This document shows positions 8,317-17,294 of a stretch of 64,000 nucleotides of DNA, piece after piece (position 1 is the stretch's first letter; every line of letters starts with the position of its first letter). Made by a program: the position numbers and the translations under genes. The notes beneath the pieces were generated by a model. That model was given only the letters and a program-made list of their open reading frames with translations. It was not told where the DNA came from and did no database searches. Origin of the DNA: Pseudobowmanella zhangzhouensis (lineage in GTDB: Bacteria; Pseudomonadota; Gammaproteobacteria; Enterobacterales; Alteromonadaceae); NCBI RefSeq assembly GCF_042662685.1, contig NZ_JBHSYO010000007.1:440711-504710 (forward strand), read 5' to 3'.

Positions 8317-8886
8317 ATGGCGACAGTAAGCACCAATGAGTTCAAAGCGGGCCTAAAAATAATGCTCGACGGCGAACCTTGCAACATTCTTGAAAACGAA
8401 TATGTAAAACCAGGTAAAGGTCAGGCATTTAACCGGGTGAAAATCCGTAAATTAATTTCCGGCAAAGTGCTGGAAAAGACCTTTAAATCTGGCGACACAG
8501 TGGAAACTGCAGATGTTATGGATACCGAACTTAGTTACTTATACAGTGACGGTGAGTTCTGGCATTTTATGAACAACGAAACATTCGAGCAGATTGCTGC
8601 TGATAAAGCCGCAGTGGGCGACACAGTAAAATGGTTGGTCGAAAATGACCCTTGCACTGTAACTTTATGGAATGGCGCCCCTATCACTGTGACTCCGCCT
8701 AATTTCGTTGAGTTGCAAATTGTTGAAACTGATCCGGGCGTGAAAGGTGACACCGCAGGAACGGGCGGTAAACCGGCCACCCTGACGACAGGTGCTGTGG
8801 TACGTGTGCCTCTGTTTGTGCAAACTGGTGAAGTGATTAAAGTTGACACCCGCAGTGGTGAATACGTATCACGTGCTCAGAAGTAA
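8317..8886 (+). CDS. efp: Elongation factor P
   Basis: Translation factor that rescues ribosomes stalled at polyproline. From ATG 8317 it is 189 residues (E. coli 188), with TGGAA as ribosome site. Domain I contains YVKPGKGQAFNRVK; counting from this ATG, the lysine of PGKGQ is residue 34, the beta-lysylation site. The C terminus TRSGEYVSRAQK is the family ending. A GTG four codons earlier would shift the conserved lysine. It lies between epmB and epmA. Confidence 0.99.
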   Translation: MATVSTNEFKAGLKIMLDGEPCNILENEYVKPGKGQAFNRVKIRKLISGKVLEKTFKSGDTVETADVMDTELSYLYSDGEFWHFMNNETFEQIAADKAAVGDTVKWLVENDPCTVTLWNGAPITVTPPNFVELQIVETDPGVKGDTAGTGGKPATLTTGAVVRVPLFVQTGEVIKVDTRSGEYVSRAQK

Positions 8887-8905
8887 GCACTGATTTGAAA
8901 AAACA

Positions 8906-8927
8906 GCCCACTTCGGTGGGCTTTTTT
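8906..8927 (+). terminator. Rho-independent terminator after efp
   Basis: GCCCAC stem, TTCG tetraloop, GTGGGC, then six T. It lies 20 bases past the efp stop and immediately before the epmA ribosome site, so epmA probably receives only read-through or has its own weak start. Confidence 0.92.
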
Positions 8928-8946
8928 AATTCCGGAAGTGGAAGTG

Positions 8947-9918
8947 ATGAAGACAGACTGGCAGCCAACCGCGGACATCGAAACATTGCGCCACCGTGCG
9001 CAAATCATGCAGCAGATCCGAGACTATTTTGCTGCACAGCAGGTGTTGGAGGTTGAAACGCCCCAGCTTAGTCGTTTCGGGGTGACAGACGTGTATCTGC
9101 AAAATCTGTCCTGTCTGTTTAGTGGGCCGGGATTTGCCAAACAGACCCCGCTTTATCTGCAAACTTCGCCAGAATATGCCATGAAGCGTCTGCTGTGCGC
9201 CGGCAGTGGATCAATTTTTACCTTGTGTAAGGCCTATCGTGACGACGAGGTGGGGCGGCAACACAATCCGGAATTTACCATGCTGGAATGGTATCGCACG
9301 GGCTTTGATCACCACCAATTGATGGATGATATGCAGGCATTGTTGCAACCGATTCTGGCGACGCAGACTTTCTTGCGGATCAGCTATCAGCAAGCCTTTT
9401 TGCAATATCTGCAAGTAGATCCTCTCAGCGCAGAGTTATCCCGGCTGCGAGAGATTGCCGCCCGGTATGGTCTGGCAGATATCACCGCCAATGAAACGGA
9501 CAGAGACTTTATTCTGCAATTATTGTTTTCCCAGCAGATAGAGCCGCTGATTGCCGAACAGCTACCGGTATTTGTGTATGACTTTCCGGCTAGCCAGGCA
9601 TCGCTGGCCAGATTGAGTCAGCAAGACCCGCGTGTGGCCCACCGCTTTGAGCTCTATTTCCGAGGTATCGAGTTGGCTAATGGCTTTTTCGAATTACAGG
9701 ACGCCACAGAACAGCGCCAACGATTCGAGCAGGATAATGCCAAACGTCAGGCACTTGGGATGGAAACAAAAGCACTGGATGAGTCATTTCTGGCCGCGTT
9801 GGAACATGGTATGCCAATGTGTTCTGGGGTGGCGCTGGGCATTGATCGTTTGGTGATGCTGGCGCTGAATAAAGCGTCCATCCGTGAAGTTATCGCATTT
9901 CCATTGGATATTGCCTGA
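8947..9918 (+). CDS. epmA: EpmA, EF-P--(R)-beta-lysine ligase
   Basis: Paralogue of the class II lysyl-tRNA synthetase catalytic core (also called PoxA/GenX/YjeA) that transfers (R)-beta-lysine onto EF-P Lys34. It has 323 residues from ATG 8947, behind GGAAGTG. It lacks the tRNA anticodon-binding domain, as expected. Motif 2 region AYRDDEVGRQHNPEFTMLEWYR and motif 3 region GVALGIDRLVMLAL are clear. It follows efp across a terminator. Confidence 0.98.
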   Translation: MKTDWQPTADIETLRHRAQIMQQIRDYFAAQQVLEVETPQLSRFGVTDVYLQNLSCLFSGPGFAKQTPLYLQTSPEYAMKRLLCAGSGSIFTLCKAYRDDEVGRQHNPEFTMLEWYRTGFDHHQLMDDMQALLQPILATQTFLRISYQQAFLQYLQVDPLSAELSRLREIAARYGLADITANETDRDFILQLLFSQQIEPLIAEQLPVFVYDFPASQASLARLSQQDPRVAHRFELYFRGIELANGFFELQDATEQRQRFEQDNAKRQALGMETKALDESFLAALEHGMPMCSGVALGIDRLVMLALNKASIREVIAFPLDIA

Positions 9919-9996
9919 AAACACTTGCAGTCCCCTATTTATCAGCGGTAAAAAAGACATTACAGACAAAAAAATGGACTTTACGCTCGGATAGCT

Positions 9997-10626
9997 ATGT
10001 TGGAAACACACGCCAAGCCTTTTGTATTTCATATTTCCCATTTCATCGTCGGGCAATGGCTGGATATTGAGATAGAAAACTACTTACCCACTGAGAATGA
10101 TCGTTACAAAGCGCGGTTTGTTGGCGGTAGCCAAAGTGGCTATTTGCTGGTGGAACAACCGGACGCGCGGCGTTATGGGATGCTGCGTAACAGTATACGC
10201 GACCAGGGCACACTGATCATTCGGGCTATTTCTGAGGGTGGGCAAGGCGAATGTATCGCCTTTAAGGCGGACATTACCGGTACTATCAACCACCCCCAAC
10301 GCTTGATTGCGGTTGCCTTTCCCAACGATATTGAGCGTCGCGAGTTACGCAAAGAAAAACGTCATCTGACGGACATTCCTGCTCAGATTCGCGCCCCGGG
10401 ATCGACTCGTTTAATCGATTGCACCATAGTTGATATTTCGTCTGGCGGTTGCCGCGTGGAATGTAATGTGGGTGAGAAAGTGATCGGTCTGAAACTTAAA
10501 CAAATTGACCTACTATATGACGACCCGGCATCAGGCGAGCCCCGCTGTAAACAGGCTACCGTGCGTTCCGACAGAAAGCAGGGCAGCCTGTTAATGATAG
10601 GCATGTCATTCGACGAACTGGATTAA
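9997..10626 (+). CDS. PilZ domain protein, YcgR-like
   Basis: Probable c-di-GMP receptor of 209 residues. The N-terminal half (FIVGQWLDIEIENYLPTEND through VAFPNDIERREL) looks like the YcgR-type PilZN barrel. The C-terminal PilZ domain carries the ligand motifs RKEKRH (RxxxR type) around residue 120 and DISSGGCRVE (D/NxSxxG) around residue 150. It may modulate flagellar or surface behaviour; a diguanylate cyclase lies in this window at 22.9 kb. It overlaps the convergent hutH stop by four bases. No transmembrane segment. Confidence 0.85.
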   Translation: MLETHAKPFVFHISHFIVGQWLDIEIENYLPTENDRYKARFVGGSQSGYLLVEQPDARRYGMLRNSIRDQGTLIIRAISEGGQGECIAFKADITGTINHPQRLIAVAFPNDIERRELRKEKRHLTDIPAQIRAPGSTRLIDCTIVDISSGGCRVECNVGEKVIGLKLKQIDLLYDDPASGEPRCKQATVRSDRKQGSLLMIGMSFDELD

Positions 10627-12131
10627 TTGATCCGAATTACCCGGTTATATTCGCCGGCGTAAATTTGTGCGGTAATCGCAGCAATATCTGGCGAAAAATA
10701 ACGATCAGAGTCATAAAACGGTACCTTGCTGCGGATCAGCGCAAAGGCGGTTTCCAGTTGCGGGGTGGTTTTCAGTGGTCGACGGAAATCCAGTCCCTGT
10801 GCGGCGCTTAATAACTCGATAGAAATAATATTAATGCTGTTTTCCAGCATATCCGCCAGTCTGCGCGCGGCAAAGGTTGCCATCGACACATGATCTTCCT
10901 GATTAGCAGAAGTCGGCAGACTATCCACTGACGCCGGATGGGCCAGCGTTTTATTTTCAGAGGCCAGCGCCGCGGATGTAACCTGTGCCAGCATAAAGCC
11001 TGAGTTTACGCCGCCATTTTCCACCAGGAACGGTGGCAAACGTGAAAGATTCGAGTCAATTAATAACGCGCCACGTCGTTCTGATAAGGCGCCGATCTCA
11101 GCAATGGCCAATGCCAGATTGTCGGCCGCCATGGCCACTGGTTCGGCATGAAAATTACCGCCGGAAATCACATCCTCACCAAAAATCAGCGGATTATCGG
11201 TCACGCCATTGGCTTCGACTAACAGCACATCGGCAGCCTGACGGATTTGCTGCAAGCACGCGCCCATTACCTGTGGCTGACAACGCAGCGAATAGGGATC
11301 CTGCACTTTTTCGCACTGGGCGTGGGAGTTACCCACCTCACTGCTGTCAGCCAGCAGTTCTCGATATGCTGCTGCCATATCAATCTGACCTAGCTGGCCT
11401 CGTGCCTCATGAATTCTGGGGTCAAACGGTGCCCGACTGCCTAGAGCGGCCTCGACACTCAGTGCCCCGGCTACCGTGGCCGCATTGAGCAGATCCTGCG
11501 CGCCGAACAAGCCACGCAGCGCCAGTGCGGTAGACGCTTGCGTGCCATTGAGCAATGCCAGTCCTTCTTTCGGAGCGAAACTCAGTGGCTCCAGGCCTGC
11601 TATTTTAAGCCCTTCGGCGCCAGAGAGGATTTCTCCGCGGTAATGCACATGTCCTTCACCCATCAATGGCATACTCATATGCGCCAGAGGAGCTAGATCG
11701 CCACTAGCTCCCACTGAGCCTTTTTCAGGTACACATGGGTATATTTCATGGTTAAGGAGTGAAAGTAAGTACTCAATAACAATTTTGCGTACGCCGGAGT
11801 ACCCACGCGCCAGCGAGTTGATTTTCAGCGCCATCATCAGGCGTACTACACTGTCGTCCATTAGCTTGCCGACACCGGCAGCATGGGACAAGACAATCGA
11901 ACGCTGCAGCAGCTCTAGCTCATCCGGTTTAATGCGGGTATTGGCCAGCAAACCGAATCCGGTGTTAATGCCATAAACGACACGTCCTTCGCTGATCACC
12001 CTGGCGACGGTTTGAGCCGAAGCCTCAACCTGTTGCCAGGCGCTGTCCGTTAAAGAGAGCGTGACGTTTTTATGCAATATCTGACGCAAATCGGCCAGGG
12101 TGAGTTTTCCGGGGTGAATGCACAGGCTCAT
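10623..12131 (-). CDS. hutH: Histidine ammonia-lyase
   Basis: First enzyme of histidine degradation: L-histidine to urocanate plus ammonia. The 502-residue protein has the MIO-forming triad Ala142-Ser143-Gly144 in GSVGASGDLAPLAHM at the canonical positions. VTDNPLIF and the VSMATFAARRL region are intact. It is second in a hutU-hutH operon, with its ATG overlapping the hutU stop by one base (ATGA). No hutC-type repressor gene is visible nearby. Confidence 0.99.
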   Translation of the reverse strand: MSLCIHPGKLTLADLRQILHKNVTLSLTDSAWQQVEASAQTVARVISEGRVVYGINTGFGLLANTRIKPDELELLQRSIVLSHAAGVGKLMDDSVVRLMMALKINSLARGYSGVRKIVIEYLLSLLNHEIYPCVPEKGSVGASGDLAPLAHMSMPLMGEGHVHYRGEILSGAEGLKIAGLEPLSFAPKEGLALLNGTQASTALALRGLFGAQDLLNAATVAGALSVEAALGSRAPFDPRIHEARGQLGQIDMAAAYRELLADSSEVGNSHAQCEKVQDPYSLRCQPQVMGACLQQIRQAADVLLVEANGVTDNPLIFGEDVISGGNFHAEPVAMAADNLALAIAEIGALSERRGALLIDSNLSRLPPFLVENGGVNSGFMLAQVTSAALASENKTLAHPASVDSLPTSANQEDHVSMATFAARRLADMLENSINIISIELLSAAQGLDFRRPLKTTPQLETAFALIRSKVPFYDSDRYFSPDIAAITAQIYAGEYNRVIRIN

Positions 12132-13801
12132 CAGGCGTCTTGCTCCAGCATAGGTAAATCCAACCCGTTTTCACGAGCACAGCGTTTGGCAATATCGTAG
12201 CCGGCGTCTGCATGGCGCATTACGCCGGTTGCGGGATCGTTCCATAATACCCTGGCGAGACGTTTGTCCGCCTCATCCGTGCCATCGCATACGATGACCA
12301 CGCCTGAATGTTGACTAAAGCCCATGCCAACGCCACCGCCATGATGCAGGCTGACCCAGGTTGCGCCACCGGCGGTATTTAACAGCGCATTAAGCAATGG
12401 CCAGTCAGAGACGGCGTCTGAGCCGTCCAGCATGGCTTCGGTCTCGCGGTTTGGGCTGGCTACCGAGCCTGAGTCCAGGTGGTCACGACCGATAACGACC
12501 GGGGCAGATAGCTCGCCATTTTTCACCATCTGATTAAATGCACGAGCAATGCGTGCGCGGTCTTTCAGGCCAATCCAGCATATGCGCGCGGGTAAGCCCT
12601 GAAAGTGAATGCGTTCGCGCGCCATATCTAACCAGTTATGCAAATGAGGATTATCCGGGATCAGTTCTTTGACTTTCGCATCCGTTTTGTAGATGTCCTT
12701 GGGATCGCCGGACAGTGCTGCCCAACGAAATGGTCCAATACCTTCGCAAAACAGAGGGCGGATATAGGCAGGCACAAAGCCCGGGAAATCAAATGCATTA
12801 TTAACACCGACTTCTAATGCCATCTGGCGAATATTGTTACCGTAATCGAAGGTCGCCGCGCCGCGCTCCTGCAGCGTCAGCATTGCGCGCACCTGCACGG
12901 CCATTGACTGTTTGGCGGCACTTACCACTTCGGCTGGTTTTTCGACTCGCATGTTGGCCGCATGTGCAAGTGTCCAACCCTGCGGCAGATAGCCATTTAA
13001 CGGATCGTGTGCTGAGGTCTGGTCGGTCACCACATCGGGAGTGATATTGCGTTCGACAAGCTCACTGAACACATCGGCAGCATTGCCGAGCAGGCCGACT
13101 GAAACCGGCACGTCAGTGTGGTGGATAATGTCCAGTGCCTCATCCAGCGTCAGGGCTTTTTTATCTACATAGCCGGTACGCAGGCGAAAATCGATGCGGG
13201 TTTCGTCACATTCAACCGCGATCATTGAAAAGCCTGCCATGGTGGCGGCCAACGGTTGTGCCCCGCCCATTCCACCTAAACCGCCAGTGAGTACCCACTT
13301 TCCTTTTATGTCGCCATTGAAATGCTTTCTCGCCGCTGCACCAAAGGTTTCATAGGTGCCCTGTACAATTCCTTGACTGCCGATATAGATCCAACTGCCA
13401 GCGGTCATCTGGCCGTACATCATCAGGCCTTGCTTATCCAGTTCGTTAAATTTTTCCCAGGTTGCCCATTGCGGCACCAGATTGGAGTTGGCAATCAGCA
13501 CACGAGGTGCGTTTTCATGGGTTTCAAATACACCCACCGGCTTACCTGACTGTACCAGCAAGGTTTGGTGTAGCTCGAGACGCTGCAGTATCTCAACGAT
13601 CTTATCGAAGCATACCCAATCTCGCGCCGCGCGGCCGATACCACCGTATACCACCAGATCTTCCGGACGCTCGGCTACATCCGGGTCGAGATTATTCATT
13701 AACATGCGCAACGCGGCTTCGGTTTGCCAGTGTTTGCAGCTTAACTGGCTGCCATGGGGCGCCCGGATCACCCGGGTAGGATCGTGTCTGTCAGATTGCA
13801 T
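12131..13801 (-). CDS. hutU: Urocanate hydratase
   Basis: Second step of histidine degradation: urocanate to imidazolone propionate, with tightly bound NAD+ as electrophile. The 556 residues match the family (about 555-560). The N terminus has IRAPHGSQLSCKHWQTEAALRM, split here as APHG and the NNLDPDVAE segment; TGGLGGMGGAQPLA is the NAD site and HHGGGVGMGFSQH the C-terminal signature. It leads the hutUH operon and is divergent from hutI. Confidence 0.99.
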   Translation of the reverse strand: MQSDRHDPTRVIRAPHGSQLSCKHWQTEAALRMLMNNLDPDVAERPEDLVVYGGIGRAARDWVCFDKIVEILQRLELHQTLLVQSGKPVGVFETHENAPRVLIANSNLVPQWATWEKFNELDKQGLMMYGQMTAGSWIYIGSQGIVQGTYETFGAAARKHFNGDIKGKWVLTGGLGGMGGAQPLAATMAGFSMIAVECDETRIDFRLRTGYVDKKALTLDEALDIIHHTDVPVSVGLLGNAADVFSELVERNITPDVVTDQTSAHDPLNGYLPQGWTLAHAANMRVEKPAEVVSAAKQSMAVQVRAMLTLQERGAATFDYGNNIRQMALEVGVNNAFDFPGFVPAYIRPLFCEGIGPFRWAALSGDPKDIYKTDAKVKELIPDNPHLHNWLDMARERIHFQGLPARICWIGLKDRARIARAFNQMVKNGELSAPVVIGRDHLDSGSVASPNRETEAMLDGSDAVSDWPLLNALLNTAGGATWVSLHHGGGVGMGFSQHSGVVIVCDGTDEADKRLARVLWNDPATGVMRHADAGYDIAKRCARENGLDLPMLEQDA

Positions 13802-13924
13802 AGGGAATTCCGTACATTTTTTATTTAGCGGCTACTAACTGCCGGTTTGCGGAAGCGGTCAAATTGACACAGCGGCCATAACCTTTCAAGCTAGCCCATC
13901 GTTTGAATCAGGACGTTTATCTGT
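13802..13924. promoter_or_regulatory. hutU/hutI divergent intergenic region
   Basis: 123 bases separating the two hut transcripts. GGTCAA-A-TTGACA at 13857-13869 places two -35-like hexamers back to back, one per strand. On both sides the -10 region at the right distance is poor, which would fit activator-dependent or regulated promoters. I found no HutC-like ATGTATATACAT-type operator here. Confidence 0.35.
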
Positions 13925-15163
13925 ATGTCTGTTAACCCTGCTTGCCATCCCTTGCGTGGCGATACGCTCATTACCAATGTACATCTTGCTTGCATGCATC
14001 CTGACCAGCCACCGGCTTTTGAAAATGCCGCAGTGTTAATTGAGCGTGGGCAAATCGTGTGGATCGGCCAGGTAAGTGAATTGAGTCAGGTTAGCGCAGA
14101 CGAGACCTTTGATGGGCAGGGTCAATGGCTACTGCCCGGCTTTATTGATTGCCACACCCATTTGGTGTTCGGTGGCAGTCGTGCAGATGAATTCGAGCAA
14201 CGTTTGCACGGTGCCAGCTATCAGCAAATTGCGGCGGCAGGCGGCGGTATTCTAAGCACGGTACGCGCAACCCGGGAAGCCAGTGAAGATCAGTTGTTTG
14301 CCAGTGCCAAACAGCGTGCGTTGACCTTAATTGCTCAGGGCGTGACCAGTATTGAAGTGAAATCCGGTTATGGTCTGGATACGGCAACAGAATTAAAGAT
14401 GTTGCGCGTTGCGCGTCGCTTAGGAGATGAATTACCGCTTAACATTGCCTGTACTTTTCTTGGCGCGCACGCCTTGCCGGCCGACTTCGCGGGCAACGCA
14501 CAGGGTTATATCGATTTGGTCTGTGAGCAGATGCTGCCCAAGGCGGTAGAGGCTGGGCTGGTCGATGCGGTGGATGTATTTTGTGAGTCGGTGGGTTTCA
14601 CGTTAGCGCAAACCCGTCAGGTGTTTGAAACCGCCAAAGGTCTGGGCGTACCGGTCAAATGCCATGCGGAGCAGTTATCGAATCTGGGCGGCAGCGCCTT
14701 AACCGCTGAGTTTGCTGGCTTATCTGTCGATCATATTGAGTTCTTGGATGAGGCAGGTGTCAAGGCGATTGCGGCCAGTGGTACTGTTGCCACTTTGCTG
14801 CCGGGGGCGTTTTACTTTTTACGTGAGACACAATTACCACCCATTGACCTGTTGCGCGCTAATGGCGTGCCAATGGCGCTGGCAACAGATTACAACCCTG
14901 GTACGTCACCGTTATGCAACCTGTTGCTGATGCTGAATATGTCTTGTACCCTGTTCCGTTTGACCCCAACAGAAGCTCTGCAAGGCGTTACCTGCCATGC
15001 CGCGCGAGCACTGGGATGGCAGCAGCGGGTGGGCAGTATCGCGGTCGGTTATCAGGCCGATTTATGTTTATGGGATATTGCCCAGCCTAATCAACTGGCT
15101 TATCAGTTCGGGGATTTGCGTCCATCGGCGCGCTGGTTTAAAGGACAATTACAAGACCTATGA
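13925..15163 (+). CDS. hutI: Imidazolonepropionase
   Basis: Third step of histidine degradation: hydrolysis of imidazolone propionate to N-formimino-L-glutamate. It is a 412-residue amidohydrolase with the metal-binding DCHTHLVFGGSRADEFEQR near residue 75. SGYGLDTATELKMLRVARRL and the ATDYNPGTSP segment hold further active-site residues. It starts a plus-strand transcript divergent from hutU and overlaps the following acetyltransferase by four bases (ATGA). Confidence 0.99.
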   Translation: MSVNPACHPLRGDTLITNVHLACMHPDQPPAFENAAVLIERGQIVWIGQVSELSQVSADETFDGQGQWLLPGFIDCHTHLVFGGSRADEFEQRLHGASYQQIAAAGGGILSTVRATREASEDQLFASAKQRALTLIAQGVTSIEVKSGYGLDTATELKMLRVARRLGDELPLNIACTFLGAHALPADFAGNAQGYIDLVCEQMLPKAVEAGLVDAVDVFCESVGFTLAQTRQVFETAKGLGVPVKCHAEQLSNLGGSALTAEFAGLSVDHIEFLDEAGVKAIAASGTVATLLPGAFYFLRETQLPPIDLLRANGVPMALATDYNPGTSPLCNLLLMLNMSCTLFRLTPTEALQGVTCHAARALGWQQRVGSIAVGYQADLCLWDIAQPNQLAYQFGDLRPSARWFKGQLQDL

Positions 15164-15714
15164 CAACAATCGACACGGCCCGTTTACGTTTACGCCACTG
15201 GAAAGATATTGACCTTGCCGGTTTTGCTGCGCTTAATGCCGATCCCGACGTTATGCGCTTTTTCCCTGCAATGCTGACCCGTGAACAAAGTGATGCGGCG
15301 GCGCAGCGCTATCAACAGGGTCTGGCCGCTCGCGGCTATGGATTTTGGGCGGTAGAGCGCAAAGAACAGGGCGATTTTATTGGCTTTATTGGTATTCAGC
15401 CGTTAAAGCCGGATTTACCTTGTGCACCGGGCGTTGAGATCGGCTGGCGACTGGCTTCCCACTGCTGGCGAAAGGGTTATGCCTCGGAAGGTGCAAAGGC
15501 GGTCAGAGATTTTGCCTTTCAGACGCTGCAATTGAGTGAGCTTAAATCGATTACTCCGGTAATCAATCAACCTTCACGTGGGGTGATGGAGAAAATAGGC
15601 ATGTCTGACAGTGGTGCGAATTTTTTGCATCCGCTGGTCAGTGCCGGGCATCCGCTGCATGAACATGTGATGTATCGAATGTCATCGCAGGACTGGCTGT
15701 CTTTAAAGGACTAA
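15160..15714 (+). CDS. GNAT N-acetyltransferase, RimJ/RimL type
   Basis: 184-residue acetyltransferase of the family typified by RimJ/RimL and small-molecule acetylases. It opens ARLRLRHWKDIDLAGFAALN, the usual N-terminal strand-helix, and has the acetyl-CoA pyrophosphate-binding signature RKGYASEGA around residue 105. Its start codon overlaps the hutI stop (ATGA), so it is translated with hutI although it is not a standard hut gene. The substrate is unknown; an amine or acid arising during histidine breakdown is conceivable. It overlaps convergent hutG tail to tail by 12 bases. Confidence 0.85.
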   Translation: MTTIDTARLRLRHWKDIDLAGFAALNADPDVMRFFPAMLTREQSDAAAQRYQQGLAARGYGFWAVERKEQGDFIGFIGIQPLKPDLPCAPGVEIGWRLASHCWRKGYASEGAKAVRDFAFQTLQLSELKSITPVINQPSRGVMEKIGMSDSGANFLHPLVSAGHPLHEHVMYRMSSQDWLSLKD

Positions 15715-16776
15715 GCGCGCCTTTACAAACGCGCAGATAAGTTCGGCCAACACCTGGCCACAGACTTTTTGACCGGCGCTGAGACCCGCCGGATGACGCT
15801 CGGGTGCTGCCTCGGCCAGATGCAGGTAGCTGACTTTTTCTAACGCTGCCAGACGATGCACATAATACAGCGCATCGTCGACTCCAACGCCACAGGCTGT
15901 CATGGCGGAGCTGGGCATATTACTGATGGCATCCACATCTAACTCTAGGCCAATCGGCGAGTCTGATTTAAGTAAATACTGACTAACTTCCGAAAGAATG
16001 TTGGTCAGAGTGTGGGTGCGTCGCCATGCCCAGCTTTGCAGCGTATGAAACGGAAATCCGGCTTGGGTTAGTGCAGTCAGACTGTCGTGATTGTTCTTTT
16101 GCTCGTGTAAACCGACCACTGTGTAGTGACTTAACGCCCCCTGCTGATGAGCATAACGAAACGGATTACCACTATGACGGCCTTCGCGCGCACGGAAATC
16201 ACTGTGTGGATCCAGATTGGCAACGGCCAGCGGTTGATTGAAGTGCTCAAAGCAAGCCTGAATTATTGGCAGGGCATTATTGTGCCCGCCGCCAATCACG
16301 ATGGGGATTAATCCGGCCTCGATAATATCGCTGACTGCCGCTTTCACCCGTAAGTCCAGTTGATGACAGGCTTCGCGCAGGTTTTCGGTGCTGGGATTGG
16401 AGCAGGCGGGTGGCTGCACCGTACCAGCGATCAGGAGTTGTTCGCCGCTCATAAATGCATTGGATTGCATATTGAGTAGCACGCTAAGCAGTGCCGGCCA
16501 GGCCAACGTGGCGCCACCTAAACCCAGATTCGCGCGCGGGCCAATATCTTCCGGCACGCCTAATAGCGCGTAGCGATAGCCCTGCTGATAAGCCTCATCG
16601 AGGTCAAAGGCTGGCGTGAGCAAGCCCATACGCTCACCGAGCCGGACTTCTCCGGCTCTGAGCTGTAAGAGGGTATCGCGTTCGTCCGCAGTAAATACGG
16701 TAAAGGCGTAAGAAGGGTTACTCAATATCCAGAGGCTCTGGTGACAGGATAATACCGGTATTGTCGGCGTACACAT
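15703..16776 (-). CDS. hutG: Formimidoylglutamase
   Basis: Final step of the four-step pathway: N-formimino-L-glutamate to glutamate plus formamide. It is an arginase/agmatinase-family binuclear manganese enzyme. Metal-ligand motifs GGGHNNALP, NLDPHSDFR and ELDVDAISNMPSS are all present. The longest frame (357 residues, ATG 16776) overlaps 59 bases of rraA and its first ~17 residues look unlike the family. TTG 16725, overlapping the rraA stop, would give 340 residues; the true start is uncertain. It is downstream of rraA on the same strand, so coupling to rraA is likely. Confidence 0.93.
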   Translation of the reverse strand: MCTPTIPVLSCHQSLWILSNPSYAFTVFTADERDTLLQLRAGEVRLGERMGLLTPAFDLDEAYQQGYRYALLGVPEDIGPRANLGLGGATLAWPALLSVLLNMQSNAFMSGEQLLIAGTVQPPACSNPSTENLREACHQLDLRVKAAVSDIIEAGLIPIVIGGGHNNALPIIQACFEHFNQPLAVANLDPHSDFRAREGRHSGNPFRYAHQQGALSHYTVVGLHEQKNNHDSLTALTQAGFPFHTLQSWAWRRTHTLTNILSEVSQYLLKSDSPIGLELDVDAISNMPSSAMTACGVGVDDALYYVHRLAALEKVSYLHLAEAAPERHPAGLSAGQKVCGQVLAELICAFVKARLVL

Positions 16777-17203
16777 GGTCTTCTGGCAGGAAAGTTACGC
16801 CACCAAAGTTCACCGGAATATCGATATCACCGATAGGCTCGAAGTCGGCACCGACCGGAATCGCCGCCACCGCATGAATGCCAATATCTAAGTCTTCCAG
16901 CGCGTCCACATCACGTACGCTGCCGTAGCAGATGATACCTTCCCATTCATTTTCTACCGCTAATTGCGCGATGCCATAATCGATCAGGGCGCGACGATTA
17001 GAGCCGCCGCCATCGACTAACAACACTTTACCGCGGCCATTCTGACTCAGCACCTGTTCGATCAGACCGCGGGACTCAAAGCACTTTACCGTGGAAATTT
17101 CGCCGCCATAGGAAGCCCGTCCGCCGTAGCTGACGAAAATCGGTTCGACCACGTCGACCGAGTCGGCAAATAAATCGCAAAGTTCAGAAGTGTTGTAATC
17201 CAT
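16718..17203 (-). CDS. rraA: RraA, regulator of ribonuclease E activity A
   Basis: Trimeric ring protein that binds and inhibits RNase E in E. coli; relatives are 4-hydroxy-4-methyl-2-oxoglutarate aldolases/oxaloacetate decarboxylases. The 161 residues equal E. coli RraA. It opens MDYNTSELCDLFADSVDVVEP-like, and VDGGGSNRRALIDYGIAQLA is the signature segment. Its position in front of hutG is unusual; the overlap suggests a shared transcript. Confidence 0.96.
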   Translation of the reverse strand: MDYNTSELCDLFADSVDVVEPIFVSYGGRASYGGEISTVKCFESRGLIEQVLSQNGRGKVLLVDGGGSNRRALIDYGIAQLAVENEWEGIICYGSVRDVDALEDLDIGIHAVAAIPVGADFEPIGDIDIPVNFGGVTFLPEDHVYADNTGIILSPEPLDIE

Positions 17204-17210
17204 AATTGTT

Positions 17211-17264
17211 CCGCAGTTGTTCGCTAGCCAAGAGAGTATAATGCCACATCTGCTTTAGTTAAAA
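17211..17264 (-). promoter_or_regulatory. Possible rraA promoter
   Basis: On the minus strand TATACT (17240-17235) lies about 30 bases before the rraA ATG. A weak TTTAAC-like -35 is 17 bases upstream. The -10 box is good and the -35 poor. Confidence 0.4.
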
Positions 17265-17294
17265 CCTTGAATTTTCAGTGACAATTGATCGGTA

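Noticed and set aside
11033..11488. 151-residue open frame opposite hutH
   Set aside because: Lies wholly inside a certain gene on the other strand, has no recognisable motif and no ribosome site; a by-product of hutH codon use.
13802..13924. HutC operator in the hut intergenic region
   Set aside because: No ATGTATATACAT-like palindrome found and no hutC gene in the window.
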